Assembly (NCBI RefSeq): GCF_000308815.1
Contig: NZ_BAFX01000014.1
Span: 1 to 64,000, forward strand
Length of the DNA: 64,000 bases
Reading direction: 5' to 3'
Origin: Nocardia concava NBRC 100430
GTDB lineage: Bacteria > Actinomycetota > Actinomycetes > Mycobacteriales > Mycobacteriaceae
The notes under the pieces are model-generated. The model did no database searches. It was not told the DNA's origin and was given only the letters and a program-made list of their open reading frames with translations. Below, one piece after another: positions 7,914 to 17,521 of this stretch. Both the position numbers and the translations under genes were made by a program. Position 1 is the stretch's first letter. Every line of letters starts with the position of its first letter.

Positions 7914-10049
7914 TCAGCCCTGCGCGGTCGGATCGGTCGCAGAGGCGGGCAGGCCCGGATCGAGAGTCGCCGGATCGATGCGGGTGATCGGCATGGTGGC
8001 GGCCGTTGCCGCGTCGGCGGCGGCAATGCGCTCCTTGTCCTCCATGAGCGTGACCGCGTCGCGGATCTGCTTCTCCAGCGTCGGCAGCATGGCCGCGTCG
8101 TCGATGGTGGGCGGCACCTCGTAGGCGTCGCCCGCGGCGATCTGACGCATGGTGCGGCGCAGGATCTTTCCGGAGCGGGTCTTGGGCAGCGCGGTCACCG
8201 CGACCACGTCGTAGAGGGTGGCGATGGCCCCGACCCGCTCGCGCACCCGCTCGATGATCTCCGCGCGCAGTCGTTCCGGCTCGACGTCGACCCCGGCCTT
8301 GAGCACCACGTAGCCGATGGGCCGCTGGCCCTTCAGCTCGTCGGGGATGCCGACCACCGCGGTCTCGGCGACCAGCGGATGCCCGGCGATGGCCGCCTCG
8401 ATGCCGCCCGCGGACAGCCGGTGACCCGCCATATTGATGACGTCGTCGCTGCGGCCCAGGACGAACAGGTAGCCGTCCTCGTCGAAGAAGCCGGAGTCGC
8501 CGGTCAGATAGTGGCCGGGATAGGCGGACAGATAGGAACGCTCGTACCGCTCGTCGTCACGCCACAGCGTGGTCAGCGTGCCGGGCGGCAGCGGCAGCCC
8601 GATCACGATGTTTCCTTCTGTATTAGGGGCGACGGCATTGCCTTCGGAGTCCAGCACCCGCAACCGGTAGCCGGGCACCGGCACCGAGGCCGAACCGGGC
8701 TTGATCGGAAGCTGCTGCAGCCCGAGCGGATTGGCGCAGATGGGCCAGCCGGTCTCGGTCTGCCACCAGTGATCCACGACCGGGCAGTCCGGCCGTCCGG
8801 CCAGCAGGGTCTCGACCGCCCATTCGTAGGTGGCCGGGTCCAGCCGCTCGCCCGCGCAGAACAGGGCCCGCAGCGTGGACAGGTCGTGCCGGTGCGCGGC
8901 CGCCGCCTCCGGATCGGCGCGGCGGATGGCCCGCAGCGCGGTCGGCGCGGTGAACATCACGTCCACCTTGTACTCGTCCACCAATCGCCAGAAGGTCCCG
9001 GCGTCCGGGGTCCCGATCGGCTTGCCCTCGTAGAGGATGGTGGTCGCCCCGACCAGCAGCGGCGCGTAGACGATGTAGGAGTGCCCGACCACCCAGCCGA
9101 TATCGGAGGTGGTGAGCATGGTCTGCCCGGGGCCGACCTCGTAGATATTGCGCATGGACCAGGCCAGCGAGACCGCGTGCCCGCCGTTGTCGCGCACCAC
9201 GCCCTTGGGTTTCCCGGTGGTTCCCGAGGTGTAGAGGATGTAGAGCGGATCGGTCGCGGCCAGCGAGACCGGGTCGGCCGGTTCGGCGTCGACCGTCACC
9301 TCGTCCCAGTCCACCCAGCGGGCGGCGACGGTCTCCGAGGAGGCGGGCAGGTGCTCGGTGGCCTCCTGCACGGCCGGAAAACGAATGGTGGGGAAGCCTT
9401 CTCGCTGCTTGACCAGCACCGTTCGGGGTGCGGTGGTCGCGGCCAGATCGAGGGCGGCCAGCACGATCGGCGGGTATTCGATGCGGCGGCCCGGCTCCAG
9501 CCCGCCGGAGGCCGTGATAATCAGCACAGGTTCGGCATCGTCGATGCGGGCCGCGAGTTCATGGGCGGCGAACCCGCCGAAGACCACCGAGTGCACAGCG
9601 CCGATGCGGGCGCAGGCGAGCATGGCCACAACCGCTTCCGGAATCATCGGCATATAAATGACGACCCGATCACCGGTCTTGACGCCCAATCGCAGCATGG
9701 ATCCGGCAAATCGGGCGACTTCGTCCAGCAACTCCCGATATGTGTAGATCCGCCTGGACCCGGTCATAGCGGAGTCATATATTAGGGCGGGCTGAGCGCC
9801 GCGACCCCCCTCCTGACCGTTGGTCGAGCCGTCCGGAGTTGTGATCTCGCGCACATGCCGATCCAGCGCATTGTAGGAGGTGTTGAGGCGAGCGTCGGGA
9901 AACCATCGCGCCGTCGGGCGGGCCGCGGTATCGAGAATCTGGGTGGGAGGCACATCCCAGCTGATGGCTTCGGCCGCGTCGCGCCAGAACTCCGAGGGAT
10001 CGACCAGGCTCAGCTGATACGCCGGTCGGTACTCCTGCTTCGCGTTCAA
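7914..10049 (-). CDS. prpE: Propionyl-CoA synthetase (PrpE-type acyl-CoA ligase)
   Basis: This is a 711-residue AMP-forming ligase. The N-terminal block SLVDPSEFWRDAAEAISWD and the region GWVVGHSYIVYAPLLVGATT are typical of propionate-CoA ligases rather than of acetyl-CoA synthetase proper. The ATP-binding loop is YTSGTTGKPKGVV (about residue 265). The adenylate motif DHWWQTETGWPI and the C-terminal catalytic Lys in TRSGKILRR (about 628) are present. It would turn propionate plus ATP and CoA into propionyl-CoA, feeding the methylcitrate or methylmalonyl pathways. The start is TTG at 10049 with AGGGAG eight bases upstream. It diverges from the conservon operon. Confidence 0.9.
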   Translation of the reverse strand: MNAKQEYRPAYQLSLVDPSEFWRDAAEAISWDVPPTQILDTAARPTARWFPDARLNTSYNALDRHVREITTPDGSTNGQEGGRGAQPALIYDSAMTGSRRIYTYRELLDEVARFAGSMLRLGVKTGDRVVIYMPMIPEAVVAMLACARIGAVHSVVFGGFAAHELAARIDDAEPVLIITASGGLEPGRRIEYPPIVLAALDLAATTAPRTVLVKQREGFPTIRFPAVQEATEHLPASSETVAARWVDWDEVTVDAEPADPVSLAATDPLYILYTSGTTGKPKGVVRDNGGHAVSLAWSMRNIYEVGPGQTMLTTSDIGWVVGHSYIVYAPLLVGATTILYEGKPIGTPDAGTFWRLVDEYKVDVMFTAPTALRAIRRADPEAAAAHRHDLSTLRALFCAGERLDPATYEWAVETLLAGRPDCPVVDHWWQTETGWPICANPLGLQQLPIKPGSASVPVPGYRLRVLDSEGNAVAPNTEGNIVIGLPLPPGTLTTLWRDDERYERSYLSAYPGHYLTGDSGFFDEDGYLFVLGRSDDVINMAGHRLSAGGIEAAIAGHPLVAETAVVGIPDELKGQRPIGYVVLKAGVDVEPERLRAEIIERVRERVGAIATLYDVVAVTALPKTRSGKILRRTMRQIAAGDAYEVPPTIDDAAMLPTLEKQIRDAVTLMEDKERIAAADAATAATMPITRIDPATLDPGLPASATDPTAQG

Positions 10050-10388
10050 CCCGGTGACTCCCTAGCTCCGCCATGTGTCGTTGAGATGCGCTGAGATGCC
10101 CGCCTCGATAGATCGACCTGATTGTGGCAGACTTCACGCGACGTCCGGGCGGACGCCGCGACCTTTGATTTTGCCTGCAAACGGCAGGTCAGGGACCGGT
10201 GGTTGCCAAGAGGTCACACAAGAAGTTATTGATCCGTTAGAATCGCATGTCACATATTTCGGCCGTCATGGACGCAATTTCTCGGCCAGCCGCCGTTCTC
10301 GGTCAGCTCCGTCTGTCGAGCCAAGCGTGCGATCGCGGAGGCTCGCTGATGGCGCGTGGCTGGGGCCAGTTTGGAAAGTGAGTGGGAG
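10050..10388. promoter_or_regulatory. Divergent control region between prpE and the conservon
   Basis: This 339-base gap holds no long gene. It must carry the promoters of prpE (leftward) and the conservon (rightward). A TAGAAT hexamer at 10238-10243 could be a -10 box for the rightward genes, without a convincing -35. A short leader ORF occupies 10349-10381. No strong palindrome was seen. Confidence 0.5.
10349..10381 (+). CDS. Ten-codon leader ORF (MARGWGQFGK)
   Basis: ATG at 10349 is preceded, seven bases away, by the strong ribosome site CGGAGG. It encodes ten residues and stops at TGA 10379-10381, only seven bases before the conservon kinase start at 10389. The kinase start itself has a poor, too-close ribosome site (GTGGGAG abutting the ATG). 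Termination-reinitiation from the leader is therefore a plausible way to translate the operon. An in-frame GTG at 10356 is an alternative kinase start and would argue against the leader. Confidence 0.4.
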   Translation: MARGWGQFGK

Positions 10389-13300
10389 ATGCGTGACGCC
10401 GCTAGGTCCGGCAGCAATAAGCGCTGGGCGCTGAGCAACTGGGACCTGCGATGGAAGGTTACGGCGGTCCTCGCCGTGCCGCTGTTGGTCGCGGTTGTGC
10501 TGGGAGCGTCCAGGATCTCGGCCGAGTTCGCCGATTCATCCCGGCTCTCGACGGCGACCGACCATGTCGGGGTGATCCCGGCGATCACCGGTCTCAGTGC
10601 TGATGCGGCGCAGGTCGCCGGCGGTCAGATGGTCATGCTGGGCCCGACCCAGTCGCTGACCTCGGACCCCGAACTCGCGCAGCTGGATACGGCGATCTCC
10701 TTCGCCGAGAAGGCCGCCTCGCGGCTGAGCGATATTCCCAGCGCCCGGCAGGCGCTGGACGAGATGATCGTGGGCGCCAAGGCCATCCGGTCGCAGGGCC
10801 TGGCCCCGTCCAAGTCGATTCCCGACACCGTGGCCCAGGTCGAGCGGATCCGTGGCAACAGCGTCAAGACCGTGGAGAACATCGTGTCCACGGTCGCGGA
10901 CAAGAGCGTGGACACCTCCAAGCTGCGCCTGGTCGACTCGCTGAACTCGCGCTGGATGCTGTTCAACGAGGTCGCCGGCATGGCCGAGGCGCTACGCAAC
11001 AACCCCAAGGATGGCCTCAAGGACATCCAGATCGGCGTCAACACCGAGCGGCAGATGCTGGCCGTGCTGGCGCACCGCTTCCCGGACGGCGACGCGACGA
11101 TCGCCGACCTACAACGCGGCGCCGACACCCGTGTGGGGCTGGTCAACGGCCCGCAGGCGCAGGCCGGTCAGCTGCCGGTGGCGGAGCTGAAGGATTCGCT
11201 GGTCGCGAGCATCAACAGCTATCAGACCATCGCCACCAACGCGACCAAGGACATCGTGTCCCGAGTCGACGAGCTGGCCTCGAGCGCCCGCTCCGGCGCC
11301 ATCCGGTACTCGATCATCGTTATCGCCACCATCCTCGGCGCCATGGCGCTGGCCGTGCTGATCGCGCGCGCGATGATCGTCCCGCTGCGCCGTCTGCGCC
11401 TGGCCGCCCTGCGCGTCGCCGAATACGACCTCGGCCAGGAAGTCTCCTCGCTGCGTGACGGCGCCGACCCCGAAGACGTTCCGCTGGAACCGATGCCGGT
11501 GCACACCGACGAGGAGATCGGCCAGCTGGCCCGCGCCGTCGACGACATCCACGGTCAGGCGCTGCGCCTGGCCGCCGACCAGGCCGCCATGCGTACCCAG
11601 GTCAACGACATGTTCGAGACCCTGGCCCGGCGCTCCAAGTCCCTTGTCGACCACCAGCTCTCGCTCATCGAGGCCATGGAGTACGACGAGAAGGACCCGC
11701 GCCTGCTCGAGAACCTCTTCCGCCTCGACCACCTCGCCGCCCGTATGCGGCGAAACGGCGACAACCTGCTGATTCTGGCCGGTACCAAACAGCGCCGGAC
11801 CAAGTCCGCGCCGGTCGAGATCGCCGACGTGCTGCGCGCCGCCATCTCCGAGGTGGAGGACTACGAACGCGTCAAACTGGGTGCGACCCCGCGTGGTTCG
11901 CTCGTCGAGCCCGCCGCCTCCGACCTCGCGCACCTGTTCGCCGAGCTCCTGGACAACGCGCTGCGCGCCTCTCCGCCGGAGACCGACGTCAAGTTCACCT
12001 TCGCCCAGGCCCACGATCAGGGTCTGCTGATCGAGGTCGCCGACCGCGGTATCGGTATGCCCCCGGCCGAAATGGCCGAGATCAACCGGCGACTGGAGGC
12101 CGTGGCCGAGGTCGGCCCGGACACCGCGCGCCACATGGGTCTGTTCGTGGTCGGCCGCCTGGCCGAGCGCCACGGCCTGACCGTGCGCCTGCGCCCCACC
12201 TTCGACACCGCCCGGGATCCGGGCGTCACCGTCACCGTGCACGTGCCCAAGCCGCTGATCGTGTCGGCGGGCGGGGCCATCTCGGTGCCGCCGCAGCCGC
12301 AGGACGCGCCGCAGCGCCCGCAGCCGGCTCCGGCCGGTGCGCCGCAGGGCGCGGGCAACCAGGCCGGTGCGCCGTCCTCCATGCAGATGCGCGCGGTCAC
12401 CCGTACGGCGACCGGCAATGTCATGGTCACGGTGGATCCCGGTGGCAGCGGGCCGATTCCGGCGGGCACGGCGGCCGGTGCCGCCGCCCCGACCCCGGCC
12501 GCGGCCAGCGCGTCCACCGGTCTGCCCACCCGGCAGCCGGGCGCCCAGGTGCCCGGCGGTCTGCCGGTGCGCCAGCCGGGCGTGAACGGCCCGACCGTCA
12601 AGCACACCGTGTCCGCGCCGGGTGGCGCGAGACCCGGCGGACTACCCCAGCGGGATCCGGGCGCGCACGGTCCGGCCGCGCCCTCGGCCCAGCCGGGTGC
12701 GAATCTGCCGCAGCGTGGCCAGGGCGAGGCCCCGGCACAGCCGCGGGGCGGTCTCGCCGCCAATATGCTCAAGCGCCAAGGCGCCCCGGGCGGCATGCCG
12801 CCGCGACCGGGCGCACCGGGGGAGCCGGGGGCCGCGCCGCGCGGCCCGGGCCAGGGGGGTGTGCCGCAGCCGGGTCAGTCCGGTGCGATGCCGCAGCGCA
12901 ATCCTTCCGTCGGTCTGCCGCCGCGTGATGGCGGAACGCCGCCGCGTGATGGCGGTCTGCCGCAGCGTGATTCCGCTTCGGGTGGCCTGCCTCAGCGTGA
13001 CGGTGGTCTGCCGACGCGTCAGCCGGGTGCCAATGGCGCGCCGGGCCGGGAGCCGGGTCTGGGTCAGCCGCAGCGGGGTGCCGCTTCGGGTGGTCTGCCG
13101 ACTCGTGAGGCGGGTAGCAATGGCGCGCCGTCGCGTGACCAGGGCGCACCCGCTGCGCCGCAGCAAGCGCGGGGAGGCGGAGCGGATTCGGGTCCGACCC
13201 GTCGTGAGCCTGCCGCCGGTGGTCTTCCGCAGCGTGATTCCGCCGCGGGTGGCCTGCCCCAGCGTGACGGCGGTCTGCCGACTCGTCAGCCGGGCGCCAA

Positions 13301-14369
13301 TGGCGCTCCCGCGCAGCGTGGCCCGGGTGCGCCCGGTATCCCGCAGCGTGGCGCCGCCGCCCAGCAGGATTCGGAGCGACCGGGTCTGCCGCAGCGCGAT
13401 GCCATTCCACCGCGTGACGGTGGTCTCCCGCAGCGGGGTGCCGCTTCGGGTGGCCTGCCCCAGCGTGACAGTGGTCTGCCCCAGCGTGACGGTGGTCTGC
13501 CGCAGCGTGATTCGTCCGGTGGTCTGCCGCAGCGTGGCGCCACGGGTGCGGATCCCTTGTCCGGCGGCCTGACTCAGCAAGCGCGGGGAGGCGGAGCGGA
13601 TCCGCTGGCCGGTGGTCTGCCCCAGCGGGGTGCCGCCTCGGGCGGTCTGCCCCAGCGTGACGCGGGCGGTGTTCCGCCGCAGCGGGAATCGCTCGGTGGC
13701 CAAGCGCTGGGAGGTGGAGCGACGCAGCGTGGCGCCTCGAAGCCGGATCCGCTCTCGGATCCGCTGAGCGGCCCGCTCCCGCAATCGCGGGGCGGCGCGG
13801 CCGATTCGGTGCTGCCGCAGCGCGGTGCTAACGGTCTGCCCCAGCGCGATCCGGGTGCGGTGCTGCCGCAGCGTCCGGCCCCGATCCCGGGTGTCGGCCT
13901 GCCGCAGAACGGCTCGGACGGTGTCAAGGAGCCAGGACGCCACAGCTTCAAGTCGAACCCGACCAAGGCGGCGTCGTTCTTCCAGACGCGGCTGCAGCCG
14001 GCGGACGCCCCGGGCGACTCCGTCATGGGCGGCACGCCGATTTTCGCCGAGATGATGTCGGCGTGGCTGTCGGATCCGAATGCCGACCGGTCCCAAGTGG
14101 CCGCTTCCTTCGAATCACCGGGCGACGAGGGCTGGGTGGCCGCGAGGCGCGCCATCGAGTCCACGCCGGACAAGCGCACCGCCGCCGGTCTGCCCCAACG
14201 CGATCCGGGTAACCGACTTGTGCCCGGCGGTGTCAACGGAAACGCTGACAAGGCCGCCCACCGAGACCCAGAATCCATCAGGTCAAGCTTGAGTCGTCAT
14301 CAGCAAGGCGTCCGGGATGGCCGCGCCATGAGAGCAATGAACCTAACCGGAGATAAAGGAGACCGATGA
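10389..14369 (+). CDS. cvnA: Conservon sensor histidine kinase with LPQR-repeat tail
   Basis: This is a 1326-residue protein. A short cytoplasmic start leads into a first membrane segment (about 24-41). An extracytoplasmic helical sensor domain of the nitrate/nitrite-sensing type spans about 45-300, then a second membrane segment (about 307-333) and HAMP. A dimerisation-like helix pair ([19 protein letters not shown]) lacks a canonical H box. The GHKL ATPase covers about 480-625, with LLDNALRAS (N box) and ADRGIGMP (G1). A low-complexity tail runs over about 640-1180 with 18 LPQR units, followed by a conserved-looking end including [16 protein letters not shown]. Related kinases head conservons in Streptomyces and Rv3365c-type loci. 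The signal is unknown. Confidence 0.85.
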   Translation: MRDAARSGSNKRWALSNWDLRWKVTAVLAVPLLVAVVLGASRISAEFADSSRLSTATDHVGVIPAITGLSADAAQVAGGQMVMLGPTQSLTSDPELAQLDTAISFAEKAASRLSDIPSARQALDEMIVGAKAIRSQGLAPSKSIPDTVAQVERIRGNSVKTVENIVSTVADKSVDTSKLRLVDSLNSRWMLFNEVAGMAEALRNNPKDGLKDIQIGVNTERQMLAVLAHRFPDGDATIADLQRGADTRVGLVNGPQAQAGQLPVAELKDSLVASINSYQTIATNATKDIVSRVDELASSARSGAIRYSIIVIATILGAMALAVLIARAMIVPLRRLRLAALRVAEYDLGQEVSSLRDGADPEDVPLEPMPVHTDEEIGQLARAVDDIHGQALRLAADQAAMRTQVNDMFETLARRSKSLVDHQLSLIEAMEYDEKDPRLLENLFRLDHLAARMRRNGDNLLILAGTKQRRTKSAPVEIADVLRAAISEVEDYERVKLGATPRGSLVEPAASDLAHLFAELLDNALRASPPETDVKFTFAQAHDQGLLIEVADRGIGMPPAEMAEINRRLEAVAEVGPDTARHMGLFVVGRLAERHGLTVRLRPTFDTARDPGVTVTVHVPKPLIVSAGGAISVPPQPQDAPQRPQPAPAGAPQGAGNQAGAPSSMQMRAVTRTATGNVMVTVDPGGSGPIPAGTAAGAAAPTPAAASASTGLPTRQPGAQVPGGLPVRQPGVNGPTVKHTVSAPGGARPGGLPQRDPGAHGPAAPSAQPGANLPQRGQGEAPAQPRGGLAANMLKRQGAPGGMPPRPGAPGEPGAAPRGPGQGGVPQPGQSGAMPQRNPSVGLPPRDGGTPPRDGGLPQRDSASGGLPQRDGGLPTRQPGANGAPGREPGLGQPQRGAASGGLPTREAGSNGAPSRDQGAPAAPQQARGGGADSGPTRREPAAGGLPQRDSAAGGLPQRDGGLPTRQPGANGAPAQRGPGAPGIPQRGAAAQQDSERPGLPQRDAIPPRDGGLPQRGAASGGLPQRDSGLPQRDGGLPQRDSSGGLPQRGATGADPLSGGLTQQARGGGADPLAGGLPQRGAASGGLPQRDAGGVPPQRESLGGQALGGGATQRGASKPDPLSDPLSGPLPQSRGGAADSVLPQRGANGLPQRDPGAVLPQRPAPIPGVGLPQNGSDGVKEPGRHSFKSNPTKAASFFQTRLQPADAPGDSVMGGTPIFAEMMSAWLSDPNADRSQVAASFESPGDEGWVAARRAIESTPDKRTAAGLPQRDPGNRLVPGGVNGNADKAAHRDPESIRSSLSRHQQGVRDGRAMRAMNLTGDKGDR
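12500..13930 (+). repeat. In-gene degenerate repeats encoding GGLPQRD units
   Basis: The tail of the conservon kinase is made of short units such as [21 protein letters not shown] and QQARGGGAD. Some copies are nearly clean at DNA level: 13161-13187 equals 13575-13601 over 27 bases, and 13068-13093 equals 13428-13453 over 26 bases. This points to recent internal duplication. All units stay in frame, so this is coding repetition and not an array of spacers. Confidence 0.85.
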
Positions 14370-14779
14370 ACCCCGATCTAGGTGGTACGAAGCGTCAGCT
14401 GGATTGGCTGGTTTCGAATTTCGCCAATGAGGTTCCCGGCGTTGCGCACGCGGTCCTGGTATCCGCTGACGGCCTGCTGATGGCCGCGAGTGCGCAGCTG
14501 CCCGTGGACCGTGCCGAACAGCTGTCCGCGGTGACCGCGGGGCTCGCGAGCCTCTCGGTGGGTGTGTCGAACTTGTTCGAGGGCGGCACCGTGTTGCAGT
14601 CGGTGGTCGAGATGGAACACGGCTACCTGCTGCTCATGGCGGTCGGCGACGGCTCTTACCTGGCGGTGCTGACGAATACGTCCTGCGACATCGGCCAGGT
14701 GGGCTACGAAATGGCGTTGTTGGTCGAGCGAGTGGGCCAGACGGTTCAGGCCACACCTCGCGTCACGATGGGTTCCTGA
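14366..14779 (+). CDS. cvnB: Roadblock/LC7 domain protein of the conservon
   Basis: This 137-residue cytoplasmic protein consists of one roadblock/LC7 fold ([49 protein letters not shown]). In conservons this subunit binds the small GTPase encoded two genes downstream and probably links it to the kinase. Its ATG overlaps the kinase stop (ATGA), so translation is coupled. It resembles MglB-like regulators of small GTPases. The length is normal for the family. Confidence 0.9.
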   Translation: MNPDLGGTKRQLDWLVSNFANEVPGVAHAVLVSADGLLMAASAQLPVDRAEQLSAVTAGLASLSVGVSNLFEGGTVLQSVVEMEHGYLLLMAVGDGSYLAVLTNTSCDIGQVGYEMALLVERVGQTVQATPRVTMGS

Positions 14780-14786
14780 TGGCGGG

Positions 14787-15161
14787 ATGGACATAGACAA
14801 CGAACGCGTTGGGAGCGCCGAACCGAGCCTGGTTCGCCCGTATTCACTGACGGCCGGTCGCACCCGGCCGAAGGTGGAGCTCGCCTTGGAGGCGCTCGTC
14901 GCATCGCATCCGGTCGCCCTCGAGCGGCAGTTCGAACTCACCAATATCGAGACGTCAATCGTGGAGTTGTGCAGAGAATCGCCGTCGGTTGCCGAGGTGG
15001 CCGCGCGTCTGGGCATCCCGCTCGGTGTCGCGCGGGTGCTGGTCGCCGACCTCATCGATGCCGGCCATGTGCGGGTATCGGCGACTTTGAAAGACGATTC
15101 CAGCGACGATGAACGTCGCGAGCTGATCGAAAGGGTTCTCAGTGGACTCCGGCGTATTTGA
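14787..15161 (+). CDS. cvnC: DUF742 family protein of the conservon
   Basis: This is a 124-residue protein with the DUF742 hallmarks VRPYSLTAGRTRP at the start and a winged-helix-like end (VAEVAARLGIPLGVARVLVADL; GHVRVSATL). The family is the third member of nearly all conservons and may bind DNA or the partner GTPase; its exact role is unsettled. It starts seven bases after the roadblock gene stop with only a weak ribosome site, and overlaps the GTPase gene by 20 bases, so the operon is tightly coupled. Confidence 0.9.
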   Translation: MDIDNERVGSAEPSLVRPYSLTAGRTRPKVELALEALVASHPVALERQFELTNIETSIVELCRESPSVAEVAARLGIPLGVARVLVADLIDAGHVRVSATLKDDSSDDERRELIERVLSGLRRI

Positions 15162-15744
15162 TTCGACGACACAGGTCGACACGCGCACCAGCAAGCCCAC
15201 GTCGGCCAAGATCGTCGTGGCCGGTGGTTTCGGTGTCGGCAAGACCACCCTGGTCGGTGCCGTGTCGGAGATCGTTCCGCTGCGCACCGAAGCTTTGGTG
15301 ACCAATGCGAGTGTCGGCGTGGACTCCCTGACCGGGGTCCCGTCGAAGGCCACCACCACGGTGGCCATGGACTTCGGCCGCATCAGCCTGGCCGACGACC
15401 TGGTGCTGTACCTGTTCGGCACGCCCGGCCAGTACCGCTTCTGGTTCATGTGGGACGACCTGATCAAGGGCGCCATCGGCGCGGTGGTGCTGGTCGACAC
15501 CCGCCGGTTGGAGGACAGTTTCGCCGCCGTCGACTACTTCGAGGCGCGCAACCTACCCTTCCTGGTGGCCATCAACGAATTCGATGATGCGCCACGGTAT
15601 CCCGTCGAGGACATCCGCCAGGCCCTGGCGGTGCCCGCGGACGTGCCGATCCTCTCGATCGACGCCCGGCGCCGGGAACCGGTGAAGCAGGCCCTGGTCG
15701 CTGTGACCGAGTACGCGCTGCGCAAGGTCGTACAGGGTTACTGA
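15142..15744 (+). CDS. cvnD: Small GTPase of the conservon
   Basis: This is a 200-residue Ras-like GTPase. The P-loop is GGFGVGKTTLVG (about residues 28-39), switch II is DLVLYLFGTPGQYRF, and the base-specificity loop appears as AINEFDD in place of canonical NKxD, as is usual for conservon GTPases. It should cycle between GTP and GDP with the roadblock protein as partner. The GTG start lies inside the DUF742 gene. It is the last gene of the operon; the inverted repeat at 15753-15824 follows. Confidence 0.9.
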   Translation: MDSGVFDSTTQVDTRTSKPTSAKIVVAGGFGVGKTTLVGAVSEIVPLRTEALVTNASVGVDSLTGVPSKATTTVAMDFGRISLADDLVLYLFGTPGQYRFWFMWDDLIKGAIGAVVLVDTRRLEDSFAAVDYFEARNLPFLVAINEFDDAPRYPVEDIRQALAVPADVPILSIDARRREPVKQALVAVTEYALRKVVQGY

Positions 15745-15752
15745 TCACCCTC

Positions 15753-15824
15753 GTCATCCCGGCGTGTTTTTGGCCGGGATCTCCGCCGTCGGGTGGATTC
15801 CGGCCAAAAGCCTGCCGGAATGAC
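15753..15824. repeat. Intergenic long imperfect inverted repeat, REP-like
   Basis: Two 29-base arms (15753-15781 and 15796-15824) are inverted copies matching at 24 of 29 positions, separated by 14 bases. Each arm begins or ends with GTCAT-CCGGC and holds a TTTTGGCCGG core. It sits between the conservon and accD3. It would fold into a large RNA hairpin and may terminate the operon. The GTCATCCCGGC-type sequence has the look of a dispersed bacterial repeat, which cannot be confirmed within one window. Confidence 0.65.
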
Positions 15825-15850
15825 GGGACGTGGTCCATTACGCTCGCGCT

Positions 15851-17434
15851 GTGAAGATCTCGGCGCGGGAGTTGCTCGGGGAATTGCTGGATCCCGGTTC
15901 CTTTGTGAGCTGGGATCGTCCGCCCGTAAAGGTGGCGGCATCGCCCGAGTACCGACACGAGTTGCTGGCTGCCGCGGCAACGGCGGGCACCGATGAAGCG
16001 GTGCTCACCGGGGAGGGGTTGCTGCGCGGACGGCGGGTCGCCGTGATCGCGTGCGAATTCGCGTTTCTGGCAGGGTCGATCGGCGTCGCCGCGGCCGAGC
16101 GCATCGTGACGGCGGTGGAGCGCGCGACCGAGCTGGGTCTGCCGCTGCTCGCCTCGCCGACCTCCGGCGGTACCCGAATGCAGGAGGGCACAGTCGCTTT
16201 CGTGCAGATGGTGAAGGTCGCCGGGGCCATTGCCACGCACAAGGCGGCGGGGCACCCGTATCTGGTGTATCTGCGCGATCCGACCATGGGCGGGGTGTTC
16301 GCCTCGTGGGGATCGTTGGGGCACATGACTTTCGCCGAACCGGGCGCACTGGTCGGTTTCCTCGGGCCGCGGGTGTACAAGGCGCTCTACGGAAAACGGT
16401 TTCCCGACGGCGTGCAGACCGCCGAAAACCTTTACCGCAACGGCGTTATCGACGGTGTGGTGCCGGTGTCGGTGTACCGCCGGATCGTGCACCGCACGCT
16501 CACGGTGCTGTGTGACGGCCCCCTGCCCTTGCCCGAAAGGGAAAGCGACCCAACGCCACCCGCGTCCGGGCGCGGCTCGTTCCTGGCGGGTCCGCAGGAG
16601 CGCGGCGGACCGGCGGTGCGCGACACCGCCGAGGTGCACGCCTGGCAGACGGTGTTGATCTCCCGGCGCGGCGACCGCCCCGGCATTCGGGAACTGCTGC
16701 GCCATGTCACCGACCGGGTTCCCTTGTCCGGCACCGGACAAGGCGAGCTGGATCGCACGGTCGCGCACGCGCTGGCGCGCTTCCGCGGCCAGCCGTGCGT
16801 GGTCTTCGGTCACGATCGGGCCGGTCAGTCGCCCGAGCACACCATGGGTCCGGCGGCCCTGCGGGAGGCGCGCCGCAGCATGCATCTGGCCGCGGAGCTG
16901 CAGGTTCCGCTGGTACTGGTGATCGACACCGCGGGCGCGGCGCTCTCGCGCGAGGCGGAGGAACGCGGGCTGGCCCCCGAGATCGCGCGCTGCATAGCCG
17001 ATCTGGTCACGCTGGACACGCCGACCATCTCGGTGCTGCTCGGGCAGGGCAGCGGCGGCGGCGCGCTGGCCCTGCTGCCCGCCGACCGGGTGCTGGCGGC
17101 CGCCAACGGCTGGCTGGCCCCGCTGCCGCCGGAGGGCGCCAGCGCGATCGTGTACCGCGATACCGGGCACGCGCCGAGAATGGCCGCCGCCCAGCGCATT
17201 CGCGCGGTGGATCTGGAGGCCGACGGCATCGTGGACCGCATCGTGCACGAGTATCCGGACGCCGCCGAGGAGCCGGTGGATTTCGCGCTGCGCATGGTGG
17301 AGGCGATCGCCGAGGAGCTGGCGGCGCTGACGGCGCGGTCCCGGCCGGAGTTGCTGGCCGCCCGCCATCGGCGCTATCGCCGCTTGGGGTTGGTCTCGGC
17401 GGTGCAGCCGGAATCGGACAAGTCGCGAAGCTGA
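15851..17434 (+). CDS. accD3: Carboxyltransferase AccD3 (single-chain beta-alpha type)
   Basis: This is a 527-residue biotin-dependent carboxyltransferase. The N-terminal crotonase-fold half has LLASPTSGGTRMQEGTVAF and GGVFASWGSLGHMTFAEPGA; the C-terminal half has LVIDTAGAALSREAEERGLA, LLGQGSGGGALALLPADRV and WLAPLPPEGASAIVYRDT. The collinear match to M. tuberculosis AccD3 (Rv0904c) is strong. It should transfer CO2 from biotin to an acyl-CoA; the substrate of AccD3 is not settled. GTG at 15851 aligns with the AccD3 N-terminus, but no ribosome site is visible. In M. tuberculosis the gene adjoins prrA; here a conservon and prpE lie between them. Confidence 0.9.
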   Translation: MKISARELLGELLDPGSFVSWDRPPVKVAASPEYRHELLAAAATAGTDEAVLTGEGLLRGRRVAVIACEFAFLAGSIGVAAAERIVTAVERATELGLPLLASPTSGGTRMQEGTVAFVQMVKVAGAIATHKAAGHPYLVYLRDPTMGGVFASWGSLGHMTFAEPGALVGFLGPRVYKALYGKRFPDGVQTAENLYRNGVIDGVVPVSVYRRIVHRTLTVLCDGPLPLPERESDPTPPASGRGSFLAGPQERGGPAVRDTAEVHAWQTVLISRRGDRPGIRELLRHVTDRVPLSGTGQGELDRTVAHALARFRGQPCVVFGHDRAGQSPEHTMGPAALREARRSMHLAAELQVPLVLVIDTAGAALSREAEERGLAPEIARCIADLVTLDTPTISVLLGQGSGGGALALLPADRVLAAANGWLAPLPPEGASAIVYRDTGHAPRMAAAQRIRAVDLEADGIVDRIVHEYPDAAEEPVDFALRMVEAIAEELAALTARSRPELLAARHRRYRRLGLVSAVQPESDKSRS

Positions 17435-17521
17435 GTATTAGCTGCTGCCGGATTGTCGCGGCGGGTGACTTGCGGACCAATCGGTCGGTTGACGGCACGG
17501 ACCTGCGCTTCTAACTTCGGA

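Noticed and set aside
7869..9785. 638-codon plus-strand open frame
   Set aside because: It is antisense to prpE, which has all ligase motifs; the mirror product is His/Gly/Arg-rich and unlike any protein family.
12600..13900. Possible CRISPR-like array
   Set aside because: Unit length varies, units stay in the reading frame and there are no unique spacers of constant size; it is coding repetition.
12642..14096. Long antisense frame rich in TLRQTT units
   Set aside because: It mirrors the LPQR repeats of the conservon kinase; the repetition is fully explained by the sense gene.
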